Below are positions 24,457-31,915 of a stretch of 64,000 nt of DNA, in pieces. Under the pieces are notes generated by a model. It made no database searches. It was not told the origin of the DNA and saw only the letters and a list, made by a program, of their open reading frames with translations. Each line of letters begins with the position of its first letter. Within the stretch, counting starts at the first letter, position 1. Both the position numbers and the translations under genes were made by a program. Where the stretch lies: positions 434,001-498,000 of the forward strand of contig NZ_CP041243.1 in assembly GCF_006547065.1 (NCBI RefSeq), given 5' to 3'. The stretch comes from Brevundimonas sp. M20. Its GTDB lineage: Bacteria; Pseudomonadota; Alphaproteobacteria; Caulobacterales; Caulobacteraceae.

Positions 24457-26265
24457 GTGCGGGATATGGTCGAGGACTTTCATCAGGCCCCCTGTCGGCC
24501 CATACGCTTCGGCGATGTCGGGCTGGAGATCGAGCGGCGCGACGACGGAACCCTGATCCTGTCGGCAAAGGCGCCGCTGGAGCCGTATGAGCAGAATCTG
24601 ATGCGCCGCTTCTGGGCGCTGGGCGAGACGCAGGGCGACAAGACCTGGATCGCGGAGAGAGACGGCGACGGCTGGAAACGCCTGACCTATGGCGCGGCCC
24701 GACGTGACGTCTCGGCGGTGGCGAATTGGCTCAGGGCGCGGGGCGTCCCGGCCAGCCGGTCGATCCTCGTCCTGTCGGGCAATACACCGACCCATGCGCT
24801 GTGGATGTTCGGGGCCATGGCGGCGGGCGTGCCGATCTGCTCGGTCAGTGTGAACTACTCGCTGCTCAGCACGGACTTCGAGCGGCTGCGTCATGTGGTC
24901 GATCTGGTGCGTCCGGCCGTGATCTTCGCCGAGACCGCGGAATTCGCCCGCGCGGCGAAGGCTATCGCGCCTGCTGACGCGGTGATCGTCAGCGCCGAGG
25001 CGGATGCCTTCCCGGCTGGGACCGTTGCGATGTCAGGGGTGCTGTCGGAACCGGACGTGGACGGGATCGGGCAGGCGGTCGAGGCGCTCGATCCGACCGC
25101 GCCCGCCCGCTACCTGCTGACCTCCGGCTCGACTGGACGACCCAAGGCCGTGATCCACACCCAGGCCATGATGACCGGCAACACGGCCAGCGGCGCGCAG
25201 GCCATGGGCGACGCCTTCGACTGGGGCGGGACCATGCTGGACTGGCTGCCGTGGAGTCATATCGCGGGCTCGTCCCTGCTGACCAACATCACCTGGCTGG
25301 GCGGGACGCTGCATATCGATGACGGTCGTCCGACCGCGACCGGCTTCGCCGCCACCCTGCGCAATCTGAAGGAGGTGCCGGTCCGCTTCTACGGCACCAT
25401 GCCCAGCGGCTACGCCATGCTGGCCGACGCGCTGGAGGCGGATGAGGAGCTGCGCCGGACCTTCTTCAGCGAACTGCGCGTCATGCTGTTCGGCGGGGCG
25501 GGCCTGCCGCAGCCTTTGCACGATCGGCTGCAACGGCTGGCGGTGGCGACGACGGGTCAGCGGTTCATGTTCGTGTCCGGCTATGGTTCGACGGAGACGG
25601 GCTCCGCCATCAGCTACACCTGGTGGGAAAGCACACGGGTGGGGATCGGGCTGCCGGTGCCGGGCGCGGCGCTGAAGCTGGTCCCGGCGGACGGCGCCTA
25701 TGAGGTGCGGGTCAAGGCGGCCAGCGTAACGCCCGGCTATCACGGCGATGAGGCGCGGACGCGGGAGGCGTTCGACGAGGAGGGCTTCCTCCGGATGGAC
25801 GACCTCGCCGACTTCCACGATCCGGATGAACCGCTGCTGGGTCTGTTTTTCGCCGGGCGTCGGGTGGAGCAGTTCAAGCTGGCCAACGGCACCTTCGTCG
25901 CGGCGGGGCGTCTGCGCACCGACCTGCTGGAGGCCCTGCCGGGGATGTTCCGGGACGTGGTCATCTGCGGCGAGGGACAGGCGGATTTGCGGGTTCTGGC
26001 CTGGGCCGACCCGGAGGCCGCGCGTCGGTTGGGCGATTGGGCGGCGGTGCAGGCCGCCGTGGCCGAGGGCCTGCGCCGCTACAACGCGACCCACACCGGC
26101 CAGAGCGAGCGGCTGGCGGGACTGCTGTTCCTCGAAACGCCGCCGGACGTCGAGGGGCATGAGGTGTCGGACAAGGGCTCGATCAACCGCGCCATGGTCC
26201 TGCGCCGCCGGGCCGGGGATGTGGCGCGGCTGTATGCGGGCGGCGAGGGCGTGATCCTGCCCTGA
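24457..26265 (+). CDS. Feruloyl-CoA synthase-like acyl-CoA synthetase
   Basis: 602 residues from a GTG start with GGGAG about 6 bases upstream; ATG 24466 is the alternative. ANL motifs are YLLTSGSTGRPKAVIHT (P-loop) and SGYGSTETGSA (A5). LDWLPWSHIAGSS and the ending DKGSINRAMVLRRR follow the feruloyl-CoA synthase branch, whose members activate hydroxycinnamates or related aryl acids. Usual RTGDL is RMDDL here, which is also common in that branch. A single-gene unit divergent from the HxlR regulator, it supports an aromatic substrate for the island, although no enoyl-CoA hydratase/vanillin-forming gene is present. Confidence 0.85.
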   Translation: MRDMVEDFHQAPCRPIRFGDVGLEIERRDDGTLILSAKAPLEPYEQNLMRRFWALGETQGDKTWIAERDGDGWKRLTYGAARRDVSAVANWLRARGVPASRSILVLSGNTPTHALWMFGAMAAGVPICSVSVNYSLLSTDFERLRHVVDLVRPAVIFAETAEFARAAKAIAPADAVIVSAEADAFPAGTVAMSGVLSEPDVDGIGQAVEALDPTAPARYLLTSGSTGRPKAVIHTQAMMTGNTASGAQAMGDAFDWGGTMLDWLPWSHIAGSSLLTNITWLGGTLHIDDGRPTATGFAATLRNLKEVPVRFYGTMPSGYAMLADALEADEELRRTFFSELRVMLFGGAGLPQPLHDRLQRLAVATTGQRFMFVSGYGSTETGSAISYTWWESTRVGIGLPVPGAALKLVPADGAYEVRVKAASVTPGYHGDEARTREAFDEEGFLRMDDLADFHDPDEPLLGLFFAGRRVEQFKLANGTFVAAGRLRTDLLEALPGMFRDVVICGEGQADLRVLAWADPEAARRLGDWAAVQAAVAEGLRRYNATHTGQSERLAGLLFLETPPDVEGHEVSDKGSINRAMVLRRRAGDVARLYAGGEGVILP

Positions 26266-26281
26266 GCGCGGGGGAGAGGGC

Positions 26282-27322
26282 TCAGGCCCCCGCCCTGACC
26301 GCCTGCGCCCACGCCAGCCGGGCCAGTTCCGGGAACTCGTCCGCGCGCTTGCGGGCCTTGGGCGAGACGGCGTTGCCTCGGATCACCCGGCCGCGGATGC
26401 CGTGGATGATGGCGGCGAAGCGGAACATGTTGAACGCCACGAAGACGTCGAGGTCGGGCAGGTCGCCACGCCCGGTCCGCTCCGCATAGGCGGCGACATA
26501 GTCGGTCTCCGCCGGGATGCCGAGCGCCTGAAGATCACGGCCCGCCAGACCGCCCAGATGCGTCGGCATCCGGTACATCATCAGATGGTAGGCGAAGTCG
26601 GCCAGCGGATGGCCGAGGGTCGACAGCTCCCAGTCGATGACCGCCGCCACCTGGGGTTGATCCGGGCGCAGGATCAGGTTGTCGATGCGGAAGTCGCCGT
26701 GGATGATCGCGGTCTCATCCGGCAGTTCGCGGGCTGCCAGCCAGTCGGCCAGCCGGTCCATGTTGTCGTCGCGCCCGGCGTCGGCGTCCTCGCGATACTG
26801 GCGGGTCCAAAGGGCGGTCTGGCGCTGGACGAAGCCGCCGCGACGGCCGTAGTCGGACAGGCCCAGCGCATCAATGTCGAGGCTGTGCAGCCGCGCCAAT
26901 GTCGCGTTCATGCCGTCGAAGGTCGCGGCGCGCTCGCCCGGATCGGCGATGTCGGTGGTCGGATCCCAGACGATCCGGCCCTCCACATGGGCCATCAGAT
27001 AGAAGGCCGTGCCGATCACCCCGGGGTCCTCGCAGACGCCGAGGATGCGGGGGACGGGGAAGCCCGCCTCGCCCAGCGCGCCCATGACCCGCGCCTCACG
27101 CAGCACGTCGTGAGCCCCCTTCAGCAACGGCCCCGGCGGCTTGCGGCGCAGGACGAAGCTGTGCTCGCCGACGGTGACGCCATAGGTCGGATTGGACTGG
27201 CCGCCCGAGAACTGGGTGATCGTCAGCGGGCCGGGCGGGACGTCCATCCGCGCCCGCATCCACGCCTCCAGCGCCGCCGCGTCCAGCTCGAACCCGGCGC
27301 GCACGCCTGCATCTTCACTCAC
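26282..27322 (-). CDS. APH-fold kinase, ACAD10/LvaA-like phosphotransferase
   Basis: 346 residues from GTG 27322, eleven bases after the SDR stop; the longer frame to 27565 overlaps that gene and is rejected. Kinase motifs are AIIHGDFRIDNLI (catalytic loop, Asp) and AAVIDWELSTLGHPLADFAYH (metal-binding DxE-like loop); the ATP-site Lys is in FVLRRKPPG. This family is the bacterial relative of the ACAD10/11 kinase domain and of LvaA, which phosphorylates 4-hydroxyacyl-CoA so the hydroxyl can be eliminated or moved. That would handle gamma-hydroxy intermediates here. Aminoglycoside resistance is unlikely in this context. Confidence 0.82.
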   Translation of the reverse strand: MSEDAGVRAGFELDAAALEAWMRARMDVPPGPLTITQFSGGQSNPTYGVTVGEHSFVLRRKPPGPLLKGAHDVLREARVMGALGEAGFPVPRILGVCEDPGVIGTAFYLMAHVEGRIVWDPTTDIADPGERAATFDGMNATLARLHSLDIDALGLSDYGRRGGFVQRQTALWTRQYREDADAGRDDNMDRLADWLAARELPDETAIIHGDFRIDNLILRPDQPQVAAVIDWELSTLGHPLADFAYHLMMYRMPTHLGGLAGRDLQALGIPAETDYVAAYAERTGRGDLPDLDVFVAFNMFRFAAIIHGIRGRVIRGNAVSPKARKRADEFPELARLAWAQAVRAGA

Positions 27323-27333
27323 GGGAACATCAC

Positions 27334-28116
27334 TCAAAGAGATTGGCCGTCGTCGATGACGAAGACCCCGCCGGTGATCGGCGCGGCGTCGTCGGAGCCC
27401 AGCAGGATCAGGGTCGGGTCCAGCCCGTCGCCCGGCATCAGGCGGCGGCGGGGGAAGCCCCTGATCTGCTTCTCGCCGCCGGGGCTGGAGAACCAGTCGG
27501 AATTCATCTCCGTCTCCAGATAGCCGGGGCAGACGGCGTTGACGTTGATCCCCTCGCGCGCCCATTCGCGCGCCAGTCCCTTGGCCAGCGACACGACCGC
27601 CGCCTTGGAGGCGCAGTAGCCGACGAGGCCCGGCAGCTGCAGCCGGGCGCCGATGGAGGCGATCAGGACGACGCGGCCGCGTCCGGCTTCCGCTGCGCCG
27701 TTCGCCCTGAACACCCGGGCCGCCTCGCGCGCGGTCAGGAAGGCGCCGCGCACATTGACGGTGAACATCTGGTCGAACTCGGCCACCGGCGCGTCGAGCG
27801 CGAGGCCCGGCAGGCCGATCCCGGCATTGGCGTAGACGGTGTGCAGCGGGCCCAGCGCCTGTTCGGCGGCGGCGATGCCGGCGATGACGCCGGCCTCGTC
27901 CACGACGTCCATCGCGACGGCGAAGGCTTCGCCGCCGTCGGCCCGGATCGCCTCGACGAGGCTGGCCAGACGGTCGGTGCGGCGGGCGGCGACGGTGACC
28001 TTCGCGCCTTCGCGCGCGGCGACGCGGGCCAGATGCTCGCCGATCCCGGACGAGGCGCCGGTGATCAGGATGTGGCGCCCCTCAAGGCGTCCGGACTGTT
28101 TGCCGTCAGCGGGCAT
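27334..28116 (-). CDS. SDR family oxidoreductase
   Basis: 260 residues, a classical SDR with TGASSGIGEHLA (cofactor glycines), ANAGIG, a catalytic Ser in LIASIGARL and YCASKAAV. NAD(P)H-dependent oxidoreduction of a hydroxyl/ketone, probably a hydroxyacyl-CoA. ATG 28116 overlaps the end of the MerR gene by 11 bases, so the regulator, this enzyme and the kinase form one operon. The pairing with an ACAD10/LvaA-like kinase hints at metabolism of 3- or 4-hydroxyacyl-CoA. Confidence 0.88.
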   Translation of the reverse strand: MPADGKQSGRLEGRHILITGASSGIGEHLARVAAREGAKVTVAARRTDRLASLVEAIRADGGEAFAVAMDVVDEAGVIAGIAAAEQALGPLHTVYANAGIGLPGLALDAPVAEFDQMFTVNVRGAFLTAREAARVFRANGAAEAGRGRVVLIASIGARLQLPGLVGYCASKAAVVSLAKGLAREWAREGINVNAVCPGYLETEMNSDWFSSPGGEKQIRGFPRRRLMPGDGLDPTLILLGSDDAAPITGGVFVIDDGQSL

Positions 28117-28555
28117 GACGCAGCCTCGCCGAACGGTCCACGGTCGCCACCGAGGCGGGAGACGTGCCGGCGCCCAGCCCTTCCAGCCCGTCGGCTTCCA
28201 GCTCGACCAGGGCGGTGCGGAGGTCCTGGATGCGGGCGGCGGCGGCGGCGATCTCGGCGTCCAGGAAGCGGGCCACGCCATCGCCGCCGTCGGTGGCGGT
28301 CAGGGCGGCGTGGATATCCGGCGTCGGCATGCCCAGACGGCGCAGGCGGGCGATCAGGGCCGCTCGCTCGCGCTGGTCCACGTCATAGCAGCGCGCGCCC
28401 GAGGGACGCCGCCCGGCGGTCAGCAGGCCGATGTCCTCATAGTGCCGCAGCGCCCGCAGGGTGGTGCCCGTGCGCGCCGCCAGCTCGCGGATGCTGATCG
28501 CCGGCCGATGCGCCGGACTGGTGGGGGCCCTGTGGTGCAACGGTACGACCGTCAT
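28106..28555 (-). CDS. MerR-family transcription regulator
   Basis: 149 residues from ATG 28555, five bases after GGAGG; upstream GTG 28570 and ATG 28558 are in frame but badly spaced. The N-terminal winged helix (ISIRELAARTGTTLRALRHYEDIGLL) is followed by RRPSGARCYD and a dimerisation helix (about 85-125). There are no metal-binding cysteines in the short C-terminus, so a small organic or CoA ligand is more likely than a metal. It leads the SDR-kinase operon, and its own promoter carries two half-sites of the island element, making it one of two candidate regulators of the regulon. Confidence 0.87.
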   Translation of the reverse strand: MTVVPLHHRAPTSPAHRPAISIRELAARTGTTLRALRHYEDIGLLTAGRRPSGARCYDVDQRERAALIARLRRLGMPTPDIHAALTATDGGDGVARFLDAEIAAAAARIQDLRTALVELEADGLEGLGAGTSPASVATVDRSARLRHAR

Positions 28556-28568
28556 CATTTCCTCCGTC

Positions 28569-28615
28569 ACTTGCGTAACCGAACCTGCCGTTATCAGTCC
28601 GTCTTTGCAAGTGAC
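28569..28615 (-). promoter_or_regulatory. Shared island element, copy 5, with half-site (before MerR gene)
   Basis: AGTCCGTCTTTGCAAGTGAC at 28596-28615 plus an inverted ACTTGCGTAAC at 28569-28579, the latter 13 bases before the MerR start. The pair has a 32-base spacer, like the 31 bases before the SDR at 20804. Position over the leader suggests autorepression. Confidence 0.6.
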
Positions 28616-28743
28616 TTGGGCGCGCGATCTCGCATCTTTCGCGCGGGCGATCGCCGGACGCGCGGAAGCGACCCTGCGGCGCGGGCGAGGACACCAGATT
28701 TTCAGGGAAGGCCCAATCTTCCGGTTTCGGAAGACGGAGAGAA

Positions 28744-28820
28744 TGGCGCACCCGGAGCGATTCGAACGCCCGACCCTCAGATTCGTAGTCTGATGCTCTA
28801 TCCAGCTGAGCTACGGGTGC
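28744..28820 (-). tRNA. tRNA-Arg (anticodon ACG)
   Basis: 77 bases with CCA encoded. On the minus strand the acceptor GCACCCG pairs with CGGGTGC, the D-arm is AGCTCAGCTGGATAGAGC, the anticodon loop is CTACGAA with ACG, and the T-loop is GTTCGAATC. The ACG anticodon (read as ICG) decodes CGU/CGC/CGA. It lies at the edge of the catabolic island. Confidence 0.95.
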
Positions 28821-28986
28821 GGCTGCCTCTCGGCGAGGGCGGGTCTCTACCCCACGTGCGGCGGGGGGGCAAGACCCGATGCCATGCTTTTCTGCACGAA
28901 ATCCACGAGTCCCGCTTCAAGGGGTTTCGTCGCCCCCCGGGAAGCGGCAGGGTGTTTCCCCTCCCCAAGCCTCCCCAGAGCCTGAA

Positions 28987-30750
28987 ATGCGTCAGAGTCC
29001 CTTCCGTCCCTTCCGCACGTTGGCGGCGACCGCCGCGCTTTTCGGGATGGCGGTGGCGGGCTGTACGGGCGGGACGGGGGCGTCACCCGCCACTTCCACC
29101 CCCATTCCGGCGCAGGCCGAGGCTCCGCCCGCGCGCGGCCCGTTCGTGGCCGCCGCCAATCCGCTGGCGGTCGAGGCGGGGATGCGGGTGCTGCGCGACG
29201 GCGGTTCGGCCGTGGATGCGGCCGTGGCCGTGCAGGCGGTGCTGGGGCTGGTGGAGCCGCAATCGTCCGGTCTGGGCGGCGGCGCCTTCATGATGGTCTA
29301 TGACGCCGCCTCGGGCGAGGTGACCAGCTATGACGGCCGCGAGACGGCGCCCGCCGCCGCCACGCCGGAACTCTTCTATGAAGACGGTCGCCCGCTGGAC
29401 TTCGTGTCGGCGGTGCTCAGCGGCCGCTCGACCGGCGCGCCGGGCGCGGTGGCCATGCTGGCCGAGGCGCAGAAGGCGCACGGCCGCCTGCCCTGGAGCG
29501 CCCTGTTCAGCGACGCCGAGCGACTGGCGACCGACGGCTTCGTGGTCAGTCCGCGTCTGGCCGGGATGATTTCCGGGCAGGCGCCGCAGGCTCGCACGCG
29601 CTGGGCGACAGCCTATTTCACCAGGCCGGACGGCACGCGCTATGTCGCCGGAGACGTGCTGAAAAACCCCGCCTACGCCCGCACGGTCGCCGAACTGGCC
29701 GCGCAGGGGGCGGAGGTCTTCTACCACGGTCACATCGCCCGCGAGATCGCCGAAACGGTTGCGCAGGAGCCGCGTCCGGGCGCCCTGACCGCCGCCGACA
29801 TCGGCGCCTATCAGCCGCTCGAGCGGGGCGCCCTGTGCCGCCCGTACCGGATCTATGTGGTCTGCGTGCCGCCTCCGCCTTCGTCCGGCGTAGCCGTGCT
29901 TCAGCTGTTGGCCATGGCCGAGCAAACGCCGGACATCTCGCGGGGACCGGACAGCGTCGCGGCCTGGACCGCCTTCGCCCAGCTGCAACGGCTGATGTAC
30001 GCTGATCGCGATCGCTACGTCGGCGATCCGGCCTTCGTCGGCGTGCCGGTGCAGGGCCTGCTGGACCCGAGCTATGCCGCGTCGCGCGCGGCGCTCGCGC
30101 CCGGCCTGACCGGCGCGGCCCAGCCGGGCACGCCTCCGGGCGGCGTGATGCCGGGACCGGACGCCACGCATGAGCCGTCGGGCACGACCCACATGGTCAT
30201 CGTCGACGCCGCCGGGAACGCCGTCAGCATGACAACGACGGTGGAAAGCATCTTCGGCTCGGGCCGGATGGTCGGGGGCTTCTTCCTGAACAACCAGCTG
30301 ACCGACTTCTCCTTCGCCCCGACGCGGGCGGACGGCGGACCGGCGGCCAATGCGGTGGCGGCGGGCAAGCGACCGCGCTCGTCCATGTCGCCGATCATCG
30401 TGCTGGACCGTCAGGGGCGGCTGGTGGGCGCCTTCGGGTCGCCGGGCGGCCCTTCGATCCTCGCCTATAACACCAAGGCCCTGATCGGGGTGCTGGACTG
30501 GAACATGCCGGTGCAGTCGGCCTTCGCCCTGCCCAATCTGGTGGCGCGTGGGGCCGGCTTCGGCGCGGATACGGACCGCTTCAGCCCCGCCTTGCGCGAG
30601 GGGCTGGCGGCCAACGGCATCACCCTGCGTCCCAACGCCAGCGAGAACTCGGGCTTGCACGGCGGCATATGGCGTCAGCGCGCGGACGGACAATGGGGCT
30701 GGGACGGCGGCGCGGACGACCGCCGCGAGGGCGTGGCGCGGACGGAGTAG
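28987..30750 (+). CDS. ggt: Gamma-glutamyltransferase, lipoprotein form
   Basis: 587 residues from ATG 28987. The N-terminus has a lipoprotein signal (MAVAGC, Cys about residue 26), so the enzyme is probably anchored in the envelope. GGT precursors self-cleave before a Thr: Thr400 in GTTHMVIVDAAGNAVSM aligns with that nucleophile. NPLAVEAGMRVLRDGGSAVDAAVA, SSGLGGGAFM and LNNQLTDFSF are standard family strings. It hydrolyses or transfers the gamma-glutamyl group of glutathione and peptides in the periplasm. It appears monocistronic, and the ribosome site is weak (AGAGCC). Confidence 0.93.
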   Translation: MRQSPFRPFRTLAATAALFGMAVAGCTGGTGASPATSTPIPAQAEAPPARGPFVAAANPLAVEAGMRVLRDGGSAVDAAVAVQAVLGLVEPQSSGLGGGAFMMVYDAASGEVTSYDGRETAPAAATPELFYEDGRPLDFVSAVLSGRSTGAPGAVAMLAEAQKAHGRLPWSALFSDAERLATDGFVVSPRLAGMISGQAPQARTRWATAYFTRPDGTRYVAGDVLKNPAYARTVAELAAQGAEVFYHGHIAREIAETVAQEPRPGALTAADIGAYQPLERGALCRPYRIYVVCVPPPPSSGVAVLQLLAMAEQTPDISRGPDSVAAWTAFAQLQRLMYADRDRYVGDPAFVGVPVQGLLDPSYAASRAALAPGLTGAAQPGTPPGGVMPGPDATHEPSGTTHMVIVDAAGNAVSMTTTVESIFGSGRMVGGFFLNNQLTDFSFAPTRADGGPAANAVAAGKRPRSSMSPIIVLDRQGRLVGAFGSPGGPSILAYNTKALIGVLDWNMPVQSAFALPNLVARGAGFGADTDRFSPALREGLAANGITLRPNASENSGLHGGIWRQRADGQWGWDGGADDRREGVARTE

Positions 30751-30752
30751 GA

Positions 30753-30821
30753 AACAGTGGTCAGGCAGCAGGCAGCAGGGTTGATCAGACGGCTGCCTGA
30801 TCCCTGCTCACTGCTGCCTCA
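30753..30821. repeat. Inverted repeat between convergent genes, overlapping a stop codon
   Basis: AGGCAGCAGGCAGCAGGG near 30763-30780 is mirrored by CCCTGCTCACTGCTGCCT near 30802-30819. The right arm runs into the TGA of the LpxR-like gene (30819-30821). It could serve as a bidirectional terminator for both genes. Confidence 0.6.
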
Positions 30822-31700
30822 TTCCGGCTTGATGCTGATCTGGAAGGCGATCATGCCTTCGTCGACCTTGGCGTCGATGTCCTGGTCGAGGCGCAGGCCC
30901 CGGCTCTCGATCTCGCGATACACCAGACCGATCGAACCCTGAACGGGGCCCCGGCGGATGGCCACGCCGATAGAGGCGTCGCCCATGAAATCGCCGGCGT
31001 CGTGGCTGACGCCGGACCGTGCATAGTCTCCGTCGCGGGTGCGGGCGAAATTATAGCCTACCGCCCGGCCCGAGCCGGCGATGTAGAGATACCAGCGCTG
31101 ACGCTCGCCGAAGGCTTCCTGTCCCTCGGGCACCAGGGCCTCCAGATCGTCGCCGATGTCGCGGCCGATGCGCAGGGTGGCGCCGGCCTCGGTCGAGCCG
31201 CCCCGGCTGCCGACGCCCACGCCGATGTGCGGGGTCAGGGTGACGCTCAGCCCCGAAGGGGTGCGCCCCAGATTCTCGGTCCAGCCGCGGGTGTAGCTGA
31301 CCTCATAGTGTTCGGCGTCGAAGGCGGCGACGTCCAGCGGTCCGGGCGGCAGCGGCGCGCCGTCGATCCGACGGATGCGGCCCTCGGTGCGCAGGCGCAG
31401 ACGATCATTGTAGGCCCCGCCCTCGAACCAGACATCCCGGTTGCTGACCGCCCACGAGTTCGCACGGTCCTGCGGATCGTAGGCGTCGGCGTTGGGCGTG
31501 TCCTCGAAATCCACCGCTTCGGCGAAGCGGGCGTCACGGTCCATCCGGGTGAGCAGATCCGAGACGGTGGCCGGGCGCTCGCGGGTCACGGTCCACGGGT
31601 CAGGCATCGCGACCTGGCCTGAACGCTCTTCGCCCGCGACGGCGGAAGCCGCACAGGACCCGAACACCAGAACTCCGGCCAAGATCGCCGTACCACGCAT
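30819..31700 (-). CDS. Outer-membrane protein, probable LpxR (DUF2219)-like
   Basis: 293 residues from ATG 31700 with GAGGGGA upstream; the longer frame to 31760 is not used. It has a signal peptide (ASAVAGEE) and alternating beta strands ending in FQISIKPE. The C-terminal half (TPHIGVGVGS, RIGRDIGDDL, WYLYIAGSGRAVGYN, DFMGDASIGVAIRRGPVQG) resembles LpxR-family barrels, which remove the 3'-acyloxyacyl chain of lipid A. The family's N-terminal NxxF/D-rich catalytic region is hard to recognise, so enzymatic activity is uncertain. It may be a structural relative only. Confidence 0.6.
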   Translation of the reverse strand: MRGTAILAGVLVFGSCAASAVAGEERSGQVAMPDPWTVTRERPATVSDLLTRMDRDARFAEAVDFEDTPNADAYDPQDRANSWAVSNRDVWFEGGAYNDRLRLRTEGRIRRIDGAPLPPGPLDVAAFDAEHYEVSYTRGWTENLGRTPSGLSVTLTPHIGVGVGSRGGSTEAGATLRIGRDIGDDLEALVPEGQEAFGERQRWYLYIAGSGRAVGYNFARTRDGDYARSGVSHDAGDFMGDASIGVAIRRGPVQGSIGLVYREIESRGLRLDQDIDAKVDEGMIAFQISIKPE

Positions 31701-31855
31701 CAACGGTCCCCTCAGTCCGTTAACAGATTCAACCCTGCACCAACGGGGCTGGTCCGCCAACAGACATTTTCACGACACTTCCTTGCCCTGATTACGATCC
31801 ATCGGGGCTTCGGGTTCCGTATGGCCAAGCTGGGAGCAGGGCCTTGCGCCGCGCG

Positions 31856-31890
31856 CAAACGAAAGGGGCGGAAGCCGAAGCCTCCGCCCC
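31856..31890 (-). terminator. Intrinsic terminator of nrdA
   Basis: On the minus strand an 11-bp stem (GGGGCGGAGGC / GCTTCCGCCCC, one G-U pair) closes on a TTCG tetraloop and is followed by TTTCGTTT. It lies 26 bases after the nrdA stop. Confidence 0.85.
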
Positions 31891-31915
31891 TCGCGATGTC
31901 AGATCAGGCGACGCC

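Noticed and set aside
26282..27322. Aminoglycoside resistance gene
   Set aside because: APH fold only; sequence wording and operon context fit the ACAD10/LvaA branch and not resistance enzymes.
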